Below are positions 1 through 9,019 of a stretch of DNA of 64,000 nt, in pieces. The notes under the pieces were generated by a model. That model was not told where the DNA came from and did not search any database. It saw only the letters and a program-made list of their open reading frames with translations. The DNA lies in the NCBI RefSeq assembly GCF_039503195.1, contig NZ_JBCJKP010000001.1, positions 7,316,001 through 7,380,000 on the forward strand. Direction: 5' to 3'. The position numbers were made by a program, and so were the translations under genes. The stretch comes from Streptomyces mirabilis. Its GTDB lineage: Bacteria > Actinomycetota > Actinomycetes > Streptomycetales > Streptomycetaceae. Each line of letters begins with the position of its first letter. Within the stretch, counting starts at the first letter, position 1.

Positions 1-152
1 TGCCGCACGGCGGCTACAAGGCGTCCGGCTTCGGCAAGGACATGTCGGCGTACTCGTTCGAGGAGTACACCCAGATCAAGCACGTCATGTTCGACAACAC
101 CGCGGTCGCCAGGAAGGACTGGCACCGCACGATCTTCGGGGATCGGCCCTAG
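1..152 (+). CDS. NAD-dependent aldehyde dehydrogenase, C-terminal fragment (probable gamma-aminobutyraldehyde dehydrogenase)
   Basis: The reading frame is open from the window edge to a TAG at 150-152 and gives the last 49 residues of a protein. The segment PHGGYKASGFGKDMSAYSFE is the typical C-terminal end of the aldehyde dehydrogenase superfamily, where the oligomerisation strand follows a G-x-K-x-SG-x-G motif. The catalytic Cys and Glu lie outside the window. Polyamine transporter genes start about 100 bp downstream on the same strand and a GABA aminotransferase lies further on. Oxidation of 4-aminobutyraldehyde to GABA is therefore the likely role. The substrate is inferred from context only. 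Confidence 0.8.
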   Translation, partial: PHGGYKASGFGKDMSAYSFEEYTQIKHVMFDNTAVARKDWHRTIFGDRP

Positions 153-252
153 TCGATCCGGAGCCGGCCGCGCGTCGGCTTCCGACTATCGCCGAGTGGC
201 AGACCAGGCCGCCAGACCACGGCCGCGACCCTTCCGAAAGGGCATCACGAGC

Positions 253-1500
253 ATGGAGCAGTACGAGCCGGACCGCCTCTCCCCGGCCCAAGTGGCCGCC
301 ATGCGGCGCAGTTTCACGAATGGCAGGGCCGCGCTCAGCCGCCGCTCGCTGCTGCGCGCCTCCGCGGGCGGCGCGCTCGCCGTCGGCGGGCTCGGCGCGC
401 TGAGCGGCTGCGGGATCCCGGCCGCGGGCAAGACCCAGGGCGGCGTCTCCGCCGACGACCACTCGGCCAAGGAGAAGGTCATCGACTTCTCCAACTGGCC
501 CGAGTACATCGACGTGGACGACAGCGGCAAGCACCGTCCCACGCTCGACGCCTTTGCCAAGCGGACCGGTATCCAGGTCAAGTACACCGAGGACATCAAC
601 GACAACGACGAGTTCTTCGGCAAGGTCCAGCCGCAGCTCGCCGCGGGTCAGGACACCGGCCGCGACCTCATAGTGGTCACCGACTGGCTGGCCGCCCGCA
701 TGATCCGTCTGGGCTACGTCCAGAAACTGGACGCGTCCAACCTGCCGCACGCCTTCGCCAACCTGTCGGACCAGTTCCGCAGCCCCGACTGGGATCCCGG
801 CCGGGCGTACTCGTACCCGTGGCAGGGCATCTCGACCGTCATCGCATACAACAAGAAAGCGCTCGACGGCGTCGAAGTGAAGTCGGTCTCCGACCTGCTC
901 GACAACCCCAAACTCAAGGGCCGCGTCGGCTTCCTGACCGAGATGCGCGACAGCATCGGCATGACCATGCTCGACATGGGCAAGGACCCGGCGAAGTTCA
1001 CCGACGACGACTACGACGCGGTGATCGCCCGCCTCCAGAAGGCCGTCGACAAGGGCCAGATCCGCCGCTTCACGGGCAACGACTACACGTCGGACCTCAC
1101 CAAGGGCGACTTCGCCGCATGCGTCGCCTGGGCCGGTGACATCGTCCAGCTCCAGGCGGACAGCCCTGACGTCGGTTATGTGATCCCGGACAGCGGCTAC
1201 ATGACGTCGACCGACAACATGCTGATCCCCAACAAGGCGCGCCACAAGACGAACGCCGAGCGGCTCATCGACTACTACTACGAGCTCGAACCGGCCGCCG
1301 AACTCGCCGCCTACATCAACTACGTGAGCCCGGTCGCGGGAGTGCAGCCCTATCTCGCCAAGATCGACAAGTCGGCGGCGGACAACCCGCTGATCATTCC
1401 CGACAAGGCCATGCAGGCCAAGTCCCACGCCTTCCGCTCACTGAGCTCGAAGGAAGAGACGGCCTACCAGCAGAAGTTCGCGAAGCTCACAGGGGCGTGA
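253..1500 (+). CDS. potD: Polyamine (spermidine/putrescine) ABC transporter substrate-binding lipoprotein
   Basis: A 415-residue extracellular solute-binding protein of the PotD/PotF type. Near the N-terminus is a twin-arginine signal (SRRSLLRAS) followed by a lipobox ending LSGC, so it should be exported by Tat and lipid-anchored outside the membrane. The mature part begins with KVIDFSNWPEYID, a typical start for the polyamine-binding family. I chose the ATG at 253 rather than the in-frame GTG at 196, because a purine-rich GAAAGGG lies about 10 nt upstream and the GTG would add an untypical 19-residue leader. It is the first of four genes with ATPase and permeases immediately downstream. The exact ligand (putrescine or spermidine) cannot be told from sequence. 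Confidence 0.9.
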   Translation: MEQYEPDRLSPAQVAAMRRSFTNGRAALSRRSLLRASAGGALAVGGLGALSGCGIPAAGKTQGGVSADDHSAKEKVIDFSNWPEYIDVDDSGKHRPTLDAFAKRTGIQVKYTEDINDNDEFFGKVQPQLAAGQDTGRDLIVVTDWLAARMIRLGYVQKLDASNLPHAFANLSDQFRSPDWDPGRAYSYPWQGISTVIAYNKKALDGVEVKSVSDLLDNPKLKGRVGFLTEMRDSIGMTMLDMGKDPAKFTDDDYDAVIARLQKAVDKGQIRRFTGNDYTSDLTKGDFAACVAWAGDIVQLQADSPDVGYVIPDSGYMTSTDNMLIPNKARHKTNAERLIDYYYELEPAAELAAYINYVSPVAGVQPYLAKIDKSAADNPLIIPDKAMQAKSHAFRSLSSKEETAYQQKFAKLTGA

Positions 1501-1589
1501 CGCCTCCGGCGGCCGAGCGGTCGCGACTCGCGCGGCGACCGCGTCCTCGCCTGGAACCAAAGACGACCCCGACATCCAGGGACCACACC

Positions 1590-2741
1590 ATGACGACAGA
1601 CAACGGCGGCGACGTCCGCCTCTCCGGGATCAGCAAGACGTACGGCTCCTTCACGGCCGTCCACCCCCTCGACCTGACCGTCCCCGAAGGCTCCTTCTTC
1701 GCCCTTCTCGGGGCGTCGGGCTGCGGCAAGACCACCACCCTGCGGATGATCGCGGGTCTGGAGGAACCCTCCTCCGGCACCGTCTTCCTCGGCGACCAGG
1801 AAGTGACCCACCTGCCCCCGTACAAGCGGCCGGTGAACACCGTCTTCCAGTCCTACGCCCTCTTCCCGCACCTCGACATCTTCGAGAACGTCGCCTTCGG
1901 TCTGCGCCGGCGCGGCATCAAGTCGGTGAAGAAGCAGGTCGAGGACATGCTGGAGCTCGTCCAGCTCGGCGAGCAGGCCCGCAAGAAACCGCACCAGCTC
2001 TCCGGCGGCCAGCAGCAGCGCGTCGCCGTGGCCCGCGCCCTGATCAACCACCCCAAGGTGCTGCTCCTCGACGAACCGCTCGGCGCCCTCGACCTCAAGC
2101 TGCGCCGCCAGATGCAGCTGGAGCTCAAGCGCATCCAGACCGAGGTCGGCATCACCTTCGTACACGTCACGCACGACCAGGAGGAGGCCATGACGATGGC
2201 CGACACGGTCGCCGTGATGAACGCGGGCCGCGTCGAGCAACTCGGCGCCCCCGCGGACCTCTACGAGAACCCGCAGACCACGTTCGTCGCCAACTTCCTC
2301 GGCACCTCGAACCTCATCGAGGCCGCCGTCGACAGCAAGGACGGCGACGACATCGTCCTGGCGGCGGGCGGCGGCAAGCTGGTCCTGCCGCAGGCGCGAT
2401 GTTCGGCGCCCACGACGACCGGCGGCAAGGTCCTGGTCGGAGTCCGCCCCGAGAAAATATCGCTCACACACGTCGACGACGCGGGCGAGATACCGGCCGG
2501 CCGCAACCGGATCACCGGCAGGATCGCCGACTCCAGCTTCATCGGCGTCTCCACTCAGTACGTCGTCGACAGCGCCGTCTGCCCCGAGTTCGAGGTCTAC
2601 TCCCAGAACATCGACCGCGACGCCCGGCTCACCCCCGGCGCCGAGGTGGTCCTGCACTGGAGCCCGGCGCACACCTTCGGCCTCGACGCGGCGCAGGACA
2701 TCGACGCCGGCGTGGAAACGGTCGAGGAGGAGGCCGCCTGA
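1590..2741 (+). CDS. potA: Polyamine ABC transporter ATP-binding protein
   Basis: A 383-residue ATPase that powers polyamine import. Visible motifs are Walker A ([10 protein letters not shown]), the Q-loop region (FQSYALFPH), the ABC signature ([15 protein letters not shown]) and Walker B with D-loop ([11 protein letters not shown]). These are followed by the H-loop His in VHVTHD and a C-terminal TOBE-type domain (about residues 280-375). The ATG at 1590 follows a CCAGGGA box; an earlier in-frame GTG at 1497 overlaps the previous gene and has no support. The stop codon overlaps the next start as TGATG, which indicates translational coupling to the first permease. Confidence 0.93.
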   Translation: MTTDNGGDVRLSGISKTYGSFTAVHPLDLTVPEGSFFALLGASGCGKTTTLRMIAGLEEPSSGTVFLGDQEVTHLPPYKRPVNTVFQSYALFPHLDIFENVAFGLRRRGIKSVKKQVEDMLELVQLGEQARKKPHQLSGGQQQRVAVARALINHPKVLLLDEPLGALDLKLRRQMQLELKRIQTEVGITFVHVTHDQEEAMTMADTVAVMNAGRVEQLGAPADLYENPQTTFVANFLGTSNLIEAAVDSKDGDDIVLAAGGGKLVLPQARCSAPTTTGGKVLVGVRPEKISLTHVDDAGEIPAGRNRITGRIADSSFIGVSTQYVVDSAVCPEFEVYSQNIDRDARLTPGAEVVLHWSPAHTFGLDAAQDIDAGVETVEEEAA

Positions 2742-3664
2742 TGGCCAGCGTCACCGAGGCGCCACTCCTCGCGCCGCAGCCCGACAAGAAGCCGCCCCGC
2801 AAGCGCGGCCGTCTCGTCCCGTACTGGCTGCTCCTGCCCGGCATCCTCTGGCTGCTGATCTTCTTCGCGCTGCCGATGGTCTACCAGGCCTCCACGTCCG
2901 TGCAGACGGGCTCCCTGGAGGAGGGCTTCAAGGTCACCTGGCACTTCCAGACGTACTGGAACGCGCTGGCCGACTACTGGCCCCAGTTCCTGCGCTCGGT
3001 GCTGTACGCGGGCGCCGCGACGATCCTGTGCCTGGTGCTCGGCTACCCGCTGGCGTATCTGATCGCCTTCCGCGCGGGCCGCTGGCGCAACGTCGTGCTG
3101 ATCCTGGTCATCGCGCCGTTCTTCACCAGCTTCCTGATCCGCACGCTGGCCTGGAAGACGATCCTCGCGGACGGCGGCCCGGTCGTCGGCGCCCTCAACA
3201 CGCTGCACGTCCTGGACGTCACCAACTGGCTCGGCTTCACCTCCGGCGACCGCGTCCTGGCCACACCACTGGCGGTGGTCTGCGGCCTCACGTACAACTT
3301 CCTGCCCTTCATGATCCTGCCGCTCTACACCTCGCTGGAGCGGATCGACGGACGCCTCCACGAGGCGGCGGGCGATCTGTACGCGAAGCCGTTCACGACC
3401 TTCCGCAAGGTCACCTTCCCGCTGTCGTTGCCCGGAGTGGTCTCCGGCACGCTGCTGACCTTCATCCCGGCCAGCGGTGACTACGTGAACGCCGACCTGC
3501 TCGGCTCCACGGACACCCGGATGGTCGGCAACGTCATCCAGACGCAGTTCCTGCGGATCCTCGACTATCCGACGGCCGCCGCGCTCTCCTTCATCCTCAT
3601 GGCCGCGATCCTCATCATGGTCACCCTCTACATCCGCAAGTCCGGGACGGAGGATCTGGTCTAA
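2741..3664 (+). CDS. potB: Polyamine ABC transporter permease (PotB type)
   Basis: A 307-residue inner-membrane permease. A basic cytoplasmic head (KKPPRKRGR) precedes the first membrane helix (YWLLLPGILWLLIFFALPM), and about six helices follow. The EAA loop that docks the ATPase is seen as EAAGDLYAKPFTTFRKVTFP, followed by LSLPGVVSG. The start overlaps the potA stop by one base. It pairs with the adjacent PotC-like permease to form the channel. Length and topology are normal for the family. Confidence 0.92.
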   Translation: MASVTEAPLLAPQPDKKPPRKRGRLVPYWLLLPGILWLLIFFALPMVYQASTSVQTGSLEEGFKVTWHFQTYWNALADYWPQFLRSVLYAGAATILCLVLGYPLAYLIAFRAGRWRNVVLILVIAPFFTSFLIRTLAWKTILADGGPVVGALNTLHVLDVTNWLGFTSGDRVLATPLAVVCGLTYNFLPFMILPLYTSLERIDGRLHEAAGDLYAKPFTTFRKVTFPLSLPGVVSGTLLTFIPASGDYVNADLLGSTDTRMVGNVIQTQFLRILDYPTAAALSFILMAAILIMVTLYIRKSGTEDLV

Positions 3665-4465
3665 ATGGCCTTCGTACGCTGGTTCAAGCGGAATCTCGTC
3701 GTCATCGGTGGGCTGCTGACGCTGGGATATCTGCTGCTGCCCAATGTCATCGTCACGGTGTTCTCCTTCAACAAACCGAAGGGGCGCTTCAACTACGAGT
3801 GGCAGCAGTTCTCCCTCGACGCCTGGCGTGATCCGTGCGGGGTCGCCGACATGTGCGGCTCGCTCTCGATCAGCCTCCAGATCGCCGTCTGGGCGACCAT
3901 CGGGGCCACGATCCTCGGCACGATGATCGCCTTCGCCCTCGTCCGCTACCGCTTCCGGGCGCGCGGCGCGGTGAACTCGCTGATCTTCCTGCCGATGGCG
4001 ATGCCCGAGGTCGTCATGGCCGCCTCGCTGCTCACCCTGTTCCTCAACCTGGGTGCTCAGTTGGGTTTCTGGACGATCCTGATCGCCCACATCATGTTCT
4101 GCCTCAGCTTCGTCGTGACGGCCGTCAAGGCGCGTGTGATGTCGATGGACCCGCGCCTGGAGCAGGCGGCACAGGACCTCTACGCCGGCCCGGCGCAGAC
4201 GTTCCTGCGTGTCACCCTGCCCATCGCGGCCCCCGGCATCGCGGCGGGTGCGCTGCTCGCCTTCGCACTCTCCTTCGACGACTTCATCATCACCAACTTC
4301 AACGCGGGTTCGACCGTCACCTTCCCCATGTTCGTGTGGGGTTCGGCGCAGCGCGGAACACCCGTTCAGATCAATGTCATCGGTACGGCCATGTTCATCG
4401 TCGCCGTACTGTTCGTCCTGGCCGGAATGGTCGTCAGCAACCGTCGCAACAAGCAAAAGGCATAG
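3665..4465 (+). CDS. potC: Polyamine ABC transporter permease (PotC type)
   Basis: A 266-residue second permease of the polyamine importer. Six hydrophobic segments are visible, and the EAA loop reads EQAAQDLYAGPAQTFLRVTL with PIAAPGIAAG after it. The loop FDDFIITNFNAG is characteristic of PotC-type subunits. The ATG follows the potB TAA stop directly with no intervening base, so the two are almost certainly co-translated. The transporter set (binding protein, ATPase, two permeases) is complete. Confidence 0.92.
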   Translation: MAFVRWFKRNLVVIGGLLTLGYLLLPNVIVTVFSFNKPKGRFNYEWQQFSLDAWRDPCGVADMCGSLSISLQIAVWATIGATILGTMIAFALVRYRFRARGAVNSLIFLPMAMPEVVMAASLLTLFLNLGAQLGFWTILIAHIMFCLSFVVTAVKARVMSMDPRLEQAAQDLYAGPAQTFLRVTLPIAAPGIAAGALLAFALSFDDFIITNFNAGSTVTFPMFVWGSAQRGTPVQINVIGTAMFIVAVLFVLAGMVVSNRRNKQKA

Positions 4466-4488
4466 CGAAAGACATCGCGGAAGGCATC

Positions 4489-4512
4489 ACCCACAGAGAA
4501 ATTTCGGTGGGT
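4489..4512. other. Small inverted repeat between potC and the oxidase gene
   Basis: A 6-bp arm ACCCAC pairs with GTGGGT across a 12-nt loop that itself contains the palindrome GAAATTTC. It lies 24 nt after the potC stop and 25 nt before the next start. It could be a weak attenuator, an RNA processing site or an operator; nothing else supports a particular role. Confidence 0.35.
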
Positions 4513-4537
4513 AATTCAGCTGTAGGGAGTTGAAATC

Positions 4538-5956
4538 ATGGCCCCGAGCGCCATGACCCGTTGGACCACGTCTCTTTCCGAAGCCCAGCCGGTTCCGTAC
4601 TGGCTGGACGACCCGGGCAAGCCCCACCCCGAGCCCGCCCTCACCGGCGCCGAGACCTGCGACCTGCTCGTCGTCGGCGGTGGCTACAGCGGACTGTGGA
4701 CCGCGCTGATCGCCAAGGAGCGCGACCCGCAGCGTGAGGTGGTGCTCCTGGAGGGCCGCGAGGTGGGCTGGGCCGCCTCGGGCCGCAACGGCGGCTTCTG
4801 TGCCGCGTCCCTGACCCACGGCCTGGCCAACGGACTCACCCGCTGGCCGGACGAGATCAGGAAGCTGGAGGAGCTGGGCGCCCGCAACCTCGACGAGATC
4901 GAGGCGGCCGTCGCCCGCTACTCCCTCGACTGCGACTTCGAGCGCTCCGGCGAGATCGACGTCGCCACCGAGCCGCACCAGGCGGCCGAACTCCGCGAGT
5001 GGCACGAGGAATTGCGGGAGCGGGGCCTGGCGGACGGCATCGAGTTCCTGGACGCCGACGCGGTCCGCGAGCAGGTCGACTCGCCGACCTTCCTCGCGGG
5101 CCTGCACGACCGCCGCGGCGTCGCCATGCTCCACCCCGCCAAACTCGCCTGGGGTCTCAAGCGGGCCTGCCTGCGGCTCGGGGTGCGGGTGTACGAGCAC
5201 ACGCCCGCGCTCGCCCTGAAGGCGTACGGCGCCGGCATGGCCGTACGCACTCCGTACGGGTCCGTCCGTGCCCGCCAGGTGGCGCTCGCCACCAACATCT
5301 TCCCGAACCTGGTCAAGCGGGTGCGCGCGTACACCGTCCCGGTCTACGACTACGCGCTGATGACCGAACCCCTGACCGCCGACCAGCTGGCGTCCGTCGG
5401 CTGGAAGAACCGGCAGGGCCTCGGGGACTCGGCGAACCAGTTCCACTACTTCCGGCTCTCCGCGGACAACCGCGTCCTGTGGGGCGGTTACGACGCGATC
5501 TACCCGTACGGCGGCCGGGTGCGCGCCGAGTACGACGACCGCCCGGAGACGTACGCGAAGCTCGCCGGGCACTTCTTCACCTGCTTCCCGCAGTTGGAGG
5601 GCGTCCGCTTCACCCACGCCTGGGGCGGTGCGATCGACACCTGCTCGCGCTTCTCGGCCTTCTTCGGCACGGCGCACCACGGAAAGGTCGCGTACGCGGC
5701 CGGCTACACGGGCCTGGGCGTGGGCGCGACCCGGTTCGGCGCGGACGTGATGCTCGACCTGCTGGCGGGGGAGCGCACCGAGCGCACGGAACTGGAGATG
5801 GTCCGCAAGAAGCCCCTGCCGTTCCCGCCCGAGCCCTTCGCCTGGACCGGCATCGCGCTCACCAAGTGGTCGCTGGCGCGGGCGGACGCGCACGGCGGAC
5901 GGCGCAATCTCTGGCTCAGGACGATGGACAAGCTGGGACTGGGCTTCGACAGCTGA
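4538..5956 (+). CDS. FAD-dependent amine oxidoreductase (gamma-glutamylputrescine oxidase-like, DAO family)
   Basis: A 472-residue flavoprotein of the DAO/PuuB family. The dinucleotide-binding motif is VVGGGYSGLWTALIAKE near residue 45, followed by an acidic strand end (VVLLEGREVGWAASGRNGG). This GRNGG signature is typical of glycine/sarcosine and gamma-glutamylputrescine oxidases. A C-terminal flavin-contact region reads AAGYTGLGVGATRFGAD. There is no signal peptide, so it is cytoplasmic. A clear AGGGAG box precedes the ATG. The position just after the polyamine importer argues for oxidation of putrescine or its gamma-glutamyl derivative. No gamma-glutamylputrescine synthetase is seen in the window, so the exact substrate is open. 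Confidence 0.82.
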   Translation: MAPSAMTRWTTSLSEAQPVPYWLDDPGKPHPEPALTGAETCDLLVVGGGYSGLWTALIAKERDPQREVVLLEGREVGWAASGRNGGFCAASLTHGLANGLTRWPDEIRKLEELGARNLDEIEAAVARYSLDCDFERSGEIDVATEPHQAAELREWHEELRERGLADGIEFLDADAVREQVDSPTFLAGLHDRRGVAMLHPAKLAWGLKRACLRLGVRVYEHTPALALKAYGAGMAVRTPYGSVRARQVALATNIFPNLVKRVRAYTVPVYDYALMTEPLTADQLASVGWKNRQGLGDSANQFHYFRLSADNRVLWGGYDAIYPYGGRVRAEYDDRPETYAKLAGHFFTCFPQLEGVRFTHAWGGAIDTCSRFSAFFGTAHHGKVAYAAGYTGLGVGATRFGADVMLDLLAGERTERTELEMVRKKPLPFPPEPFAWTGIALTKWSLARADAHGGRRNLWLRTMDKLGLGFDS

Positions 5957-6071
5957 GCCGCGCCGGCGGGGCGTGCGCCGCAGCGGCTGATCCACAGGCG
6001 TACGCCCAGCTCATCCACTGTGATCCGGCTCACCACCAAAAGGTGACGGAACCCGCGTAATGCCCGGGCCG

Positions 6072-6126
6072 AACCTCCCTCCCCTCTGTGACGCGACCAG
6101 CGTCGACACGAGGACAGAGGGAGGTT
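6072..6126 (+). promoter_or_regulatory. Potential RNA stem that hides the ribosome binding site of the downstream gene
   Basis: AACCTCCCTC at 6072-6081 is the exact reverse complement of GAGGGAGGTT at 6117-6126. The second arm contains the Shine-Dalgarno sequence GGAGG, which sits 7 nt before the ATG at 6132. A 10-bp stem in the leader RNA would therefore block translation. The sequence pairing is direct observation; a regulatory role is inference. Confidence 0.45.
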
Positions 6127-6131
6127 CCGCC

Positions 6132-6608
6132 ATGACAGGGGCCAAGACGGCGGTCGAGTGGCTGGCATCCGTGGCGCCGGATCCCGAGGCCTGCCGCCGG
6201 GAATGGGAGCGCAATCCGCTGAGGGTCGCACTGCTGCCGGCCGGCAGGCTCTGGGACGTACTGATCCTGCCGGGCGAGCTCGGCTATCCCACGCTCGACG
6301 TGCTGACCCGGGTGATCGACCGACTCGGCCCGGTGCTCGTCGACTTCGGCGACGCCAGGATGGGTTTCTTCGTGCCGCCCGGCACCGCGGCGCGCTGGCT
6401 CGGCACGGGGGTGCGCACGGCGGGGCGCGGTACCTGGATCGTGGTGCCGTACCCGGGACGGACCAACGGCGGGGTCCGCTGGCTGGTCCCGCCGGACGGC
6501 ACCGGCACGCTCACCGATCCGGCGCTGCTGGAACTGGCCATGCACGAGGCGGCGGCGGGCATCGCCGGGAACGAGGGTCGACAGCCACCACGGGGCGGAC
6601 TCCGGTGA
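6132..6608 (+). CDS. Small hypothetical protein, possibly related to the N-terminal Prim-Pol fold
   Basis: A 158-residue cytoplasmic protein with no signal peptide or membrane segment. The arrangement WDVLILPGELGYPTLDVLTR, then VLVDFGDARMGFFVPPGTAARW, and a late WIVVPYPGRTNGGVRWLVPP resembles short Streptomyces proteins labelled bifunctional primase/polymerase. I see no clear metal-binding acidic pair, so enzymatic activity is doubtful. The ATG at 6132 is set by a strong GGAGG box; an in-frame ATG at 6060 would have no ribosome site. The gene stands between the polyamine genes and a chitinase, and no function can be drawn from that. Confidence 0.55.
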   Translation: MTGAKTAVEWLASVAPDPEACRREWERNPLRVALLPAGRLWDVLILPGELGYPTLDVLTRVIDRLGPVLVDFGDARMGFFVPPGTAARWLGTGVRTAGRGTWIVVPYPGRTNGGVRWLVPPDGTGTLTDPALLELAMHEAAAGIAGNEGRQPPRGGLR

Positions 6609-6659
6609 CGGACCCGGGTCGTGGCCCCCGGCAACGGCCCCCGTCAACGGTCGAAGGTC

Positions 6660-6688
6660 TTGACAACAGGATTGGTCTGGACCAAGTT
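6660..6688 (+). promoter_or_regulatory. Chitinase promoter with DasR-type operator
   Basis: A TTGACA -35 box (6660-6665) is followed after 17 bp by a weak -10 like CAAGTT (6683-6688). Between them lies ATTGGTCTGGACCAAG (6671-6686). This closely matches the known dre element bound by DasR, the GntR-type N-acetylglucosamine regulator (consensus near ACTGGTCTAGACCACT). Direct GGTCTGGACC symmetry is visible. DasR binding over the spacer would repress the chitinase until GlcN-6-phosphate builds up. This is an inference from the family. Confidence 0.8.
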
Positions 6689-6733
6689 GGGCGCGCTCCA
6701 CTCTCCTGAATCCCCCCATGCCCGGAGGCAGTT

Positions 6734-8542
6734 GTGGATCGCACCGAACGCACCGGACCGTCCACGCGTCAAAGGCTGCTCGCCGTGTGCACGGCCACCG
6801 TTCTGGCCGTACCCGGCCTCGCCGCACTCTCGTCGGCCGCCCGCGCGGCCGACGCGGACCTGGTCAGGAACGGCGGATTCGAGGCGGGCCTCGACGGCTG
6901 GACCTGTACGGCGGGCGCCGTCGTCAACTCACCGGTACGCAGCGGAAGTTCGGCGTTGCGGGCGACCCCGGCCGGCAGCGACAACGCGCAGTGCTCCCAG
7001 ACGGTGACCGTCAGACCCGACTCCCAGTACACGCTCGCCGGATACGTCCGGGGCAGTTACGTCTACCTCGGCGCGAGCGGCACCGGCACCACCGACGTCT
7101 CCACCTGGACCCAGTCCGCCCCCGACTGGCAGCAGCTCACCACCACCTTCCGCACCGGCCCGTCCACCACCAAGGTCACCCTCTACACCCACGGCTGGTA
7201 CGGCACCGGCGCGTACTACGCCGACGACGTCTCCCTCGTGGGCCCCGGCGCCGACCCGGGACAGCCCCCGGCCGCGCCCGCCGGCCTGGCCGTCGGCACG
7301 GTCACGTCCTCCACCGTCGCCCTGTCCTGGTCACCGGTCACCGGTGCGACGGGCTACGCCGTCTACCGCGACGGGGTGAAAGTACAGACGGCCACCGGCA
7401 CCTCGACCACCGTGAGCGGCCTCGCGCCCTCCACGGCGTACGCCTTCCAGGTCGCGGCGGTGAACGACGCGGGGGAGTCGGCCAAGTCGGCGACGGTCAC
7501 GGCGACGACGTCCACGGGCTCGGGAGGCTCCACCGGGCACGCCCTCGTCGGATACCTCCACGCGAGCTTCGCCAACGGCTCCGGCTACACCCGCATGTCC
7601 GACGTCCCCGACAGCTGGGACATCATCGACCTGGCCTTCGGCGAGCCGACCTCCACCACCTCCGGCGACATCCGCTTCACCCGCTGCCCCGTCACCGAGT
7701 GCCCGACGGTCGAGAGCGACGCCGACTTCAAGGCCGCGATCAAAGCCAAGCAGGCCGCGGGCAAGAAGGTGCTGATCTCGATCGGCGGCCAGAACGGCCA
7801 GGTGCAGCTGACGACGACGGCCGCCCGCGACACCTTCGTGTCCTCCGTCTCGAAGATCATCGACACCTACGGCCTGGACGGCCTGGACATCGACTTCGAG
7901 GGCCACTCGCTCTCGCTCGACGCCGCCGACACGAACTTCAAGAGCCCGACCACGCCGGTGATCGTGAACCTGATCTCGGCCCTGAAGACCCTGAAGGCCA
8001 AGTACGGCTCCACGTTCGTCCTGACGATGGCCCCGGAGACCTTCTTCGTCCAACTCGGCTACCAGTACTACGGCACGGGCCAGTGGGGCGGCCAGGACCC
8101 GCGGGCCGGCGCCTATCTCCCCGTCATCTACGCCCTGCGCGACGACCTGACCCTGCTGCACGTCCAGGACTACAACTCCGGCTCGATCATGGGCCTCGAC
8201 AACCAGTACCACTCCATGGGCGGCGCGGACTTCCACATCGCGATGACCGACATGCTGCTGACCGGCTTCCCCGTCGCGGGCGACGCGAACAACGTCTTCC
8301 CGCCGCTGCGTCCCGACCAGGTGGCGATCGGCATGCCGGCGTCGACGAACGCGGGCAACGGTTACGTGGCGCCGTCCGAGGTCACCAAGACCCTGGACTG
8401 CCTGACCAGGAAGACCAACTGCGGCTCGTACACGACCCACGGCACCTGGCCGGGACTGCGCGGCCTGATGACGTGGTCGATCAACTGGGACCGCTACGGG
8501 AGCTGGGAGTTCCAGCGGACCTTCGACGGCTATTTCGGCTGA
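6734..8542 (+). CDS. Secreted family 18 chitinase with N-terminal carbohydrate-binding and FnIII modules
   Basis: A 602-residue secreted enzyme that hydrolyses chitin. The order is a Sec signal peptide (hydrophobic core AVCTATVLAVPGLAALSS, cleavage after ARA), a beta-sandwich module starting DLVRNGGFEAGLDGW (CBM-like, about residues 40-175), a fibronectin type III module (about 180-265, PPAAPAGLAVGTVTSSTVAL) and a GH18 barrel from about 275. The catalytic signature DGLDIDFEG carries the D-x-D-x-E triad with the proton donor Glu. MTWSINWD near the end is the usual last barrel strand. The GTG start has a GGAGG box 5-6 nt upstream. The upstream DasR-type site ties it to the chitin/GlcNAc regulon. 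Confidence 0.93.
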   Translation: MDRTERTGPSTRQRLLAVCTATVLAVPGLAALSSAARAADADLVRNGGFEAGLDGWTCTAGAVVNSPVRSGSSALRATPAGSDNAQCSQTVTVRPDSQYTLAGYVRGSYVYLGASGTGTTDVSTWTQSAPDWQQLTTTFRTGPSTTKVTLYTHGWYGTGAYYADDVSLVGPGADPGQPPAAPAGLAVGTVTSSTVALSWSPVTGATGYAVYRDGVKVQTATGTSTTVSGLAPSTAYAFQVAAVNDAGESAKSATVTATTSTGSGGSTGHALVGYLHASFANGSGYTRMSDVPDSWDIIDLAFGEPTSTTSGDIRFTRCPVTECPTVESDADFKAAIKAKQAAGKKVLISIGGQNGQVQLTTTAARDTFVSSVSKIIDTYGLDGLDIDFEGHSLSLDAADTNFKSPTTPVIVNLISALKTLKAKYGSTFVLTMAPETFFVQLGYQYYGTGQWGGQDPRAGAYLPVIYALRDDLTLLHVQDYNSGSIMGLDNQYHSMGGADFHIAMTDMLLTGFPVAGDANNVFPPLRPDQVAIGMPASTNAGNGYVAPSEVTKTLDCLTRKTNCGSYTTHGTWPGLRGLMTWSINWDRYGSWEFQRTFDGYFG

Positions 8543-8545
8543 CGT

Positions 8546-9019
8546 CTACGTCCGCCGACGGCTGTCTCGGCCGACGCCTGTGCCGACTGACGTGTTCCGG
8601 CCGAGGAGGAGCCGGAGCGAGAGCAGCAGCACCGCGCAGAGGCACCAACTGGCCGCCACGTCCAGCGGCCAGTGGTAGCCCCGCCGGACCAGGCCGAAGG
8701 CGACACCGAGGTTGAGGGCGAGGCAGCCGACGAGCAGGGCGCGGCGGGCCCCGGCGCGCCGCAGCCACGGAATCAGCACCAGGGCCGCGCCGCCGTACGC
8801 GATGACGGCGGTGGCGGTGTGGCCCGAGGGATAGAAGCCCGTGCCCGGGCCCGTGACCGGTGGGCCCGGCCGGGCGACCAGTTCTTTCAGAGGCACGATC
8901 AATGCCGGTACGACCGCCATCAAGGCCGCCGTCGCGAGGGACGGCAGCCACCAGCGCTCCCGCCCGGCCGCGCGGGCCCGCCACGCCACGTACCCGAGCA
9001 CGACGGCCAGGACCGGCAC
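8546..9019 (-). CDS. PAP2-family membrane phosphatase, 5' end uncertain
   Basis: The frame encodes a PAP2/phosphatidic acid phosphatase-like membrane enzyme. The three family motifs are present: KELVARPGPP, then PSGHT, then RRGYHWPLDV with its catalytic His. Three to four hydrophobic helices surround them. The first canonical start codon is the GTG at 9019. However, the same frame continues to read as convincing protein up to about 9242, including a helix LGLPALLFALITWQVAA and a loop DEHLSDRLVHPDRVSGLL, with no ATG, GTG or TTG. The true N-terminus is therefore probably about 70 residues longer, and the start is lost through a frameshift or a rare codon. It converges with the chitinase gene, 3 bp apart. 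The substrate is unknown. Confidence 0.72.
   Translation of the reverse strand: MPVLAVVLGYVAWRARAAGRERWWLPSLATAALMAVVPALIVPLKELVARPGPPVTGPGTGFYPSGHTATAVIAYGGAALVLIPWLRRAGARRALLVGCLALNLGVAFGLVRRGYHWPLDVAASWCLCAVLLLSLRLLLGRNTSVGTGVGRDSRRRT

Noticed and set aside
2597..4456. Long minus-strand open frame (619 codons) opposite the polyamine permeases
   Set aside because: It is antisense to clear transporter genes and its product is a low-complexity Arg/Glu/Asp/Gly/His string. Such shadows are expected at this G+C content.
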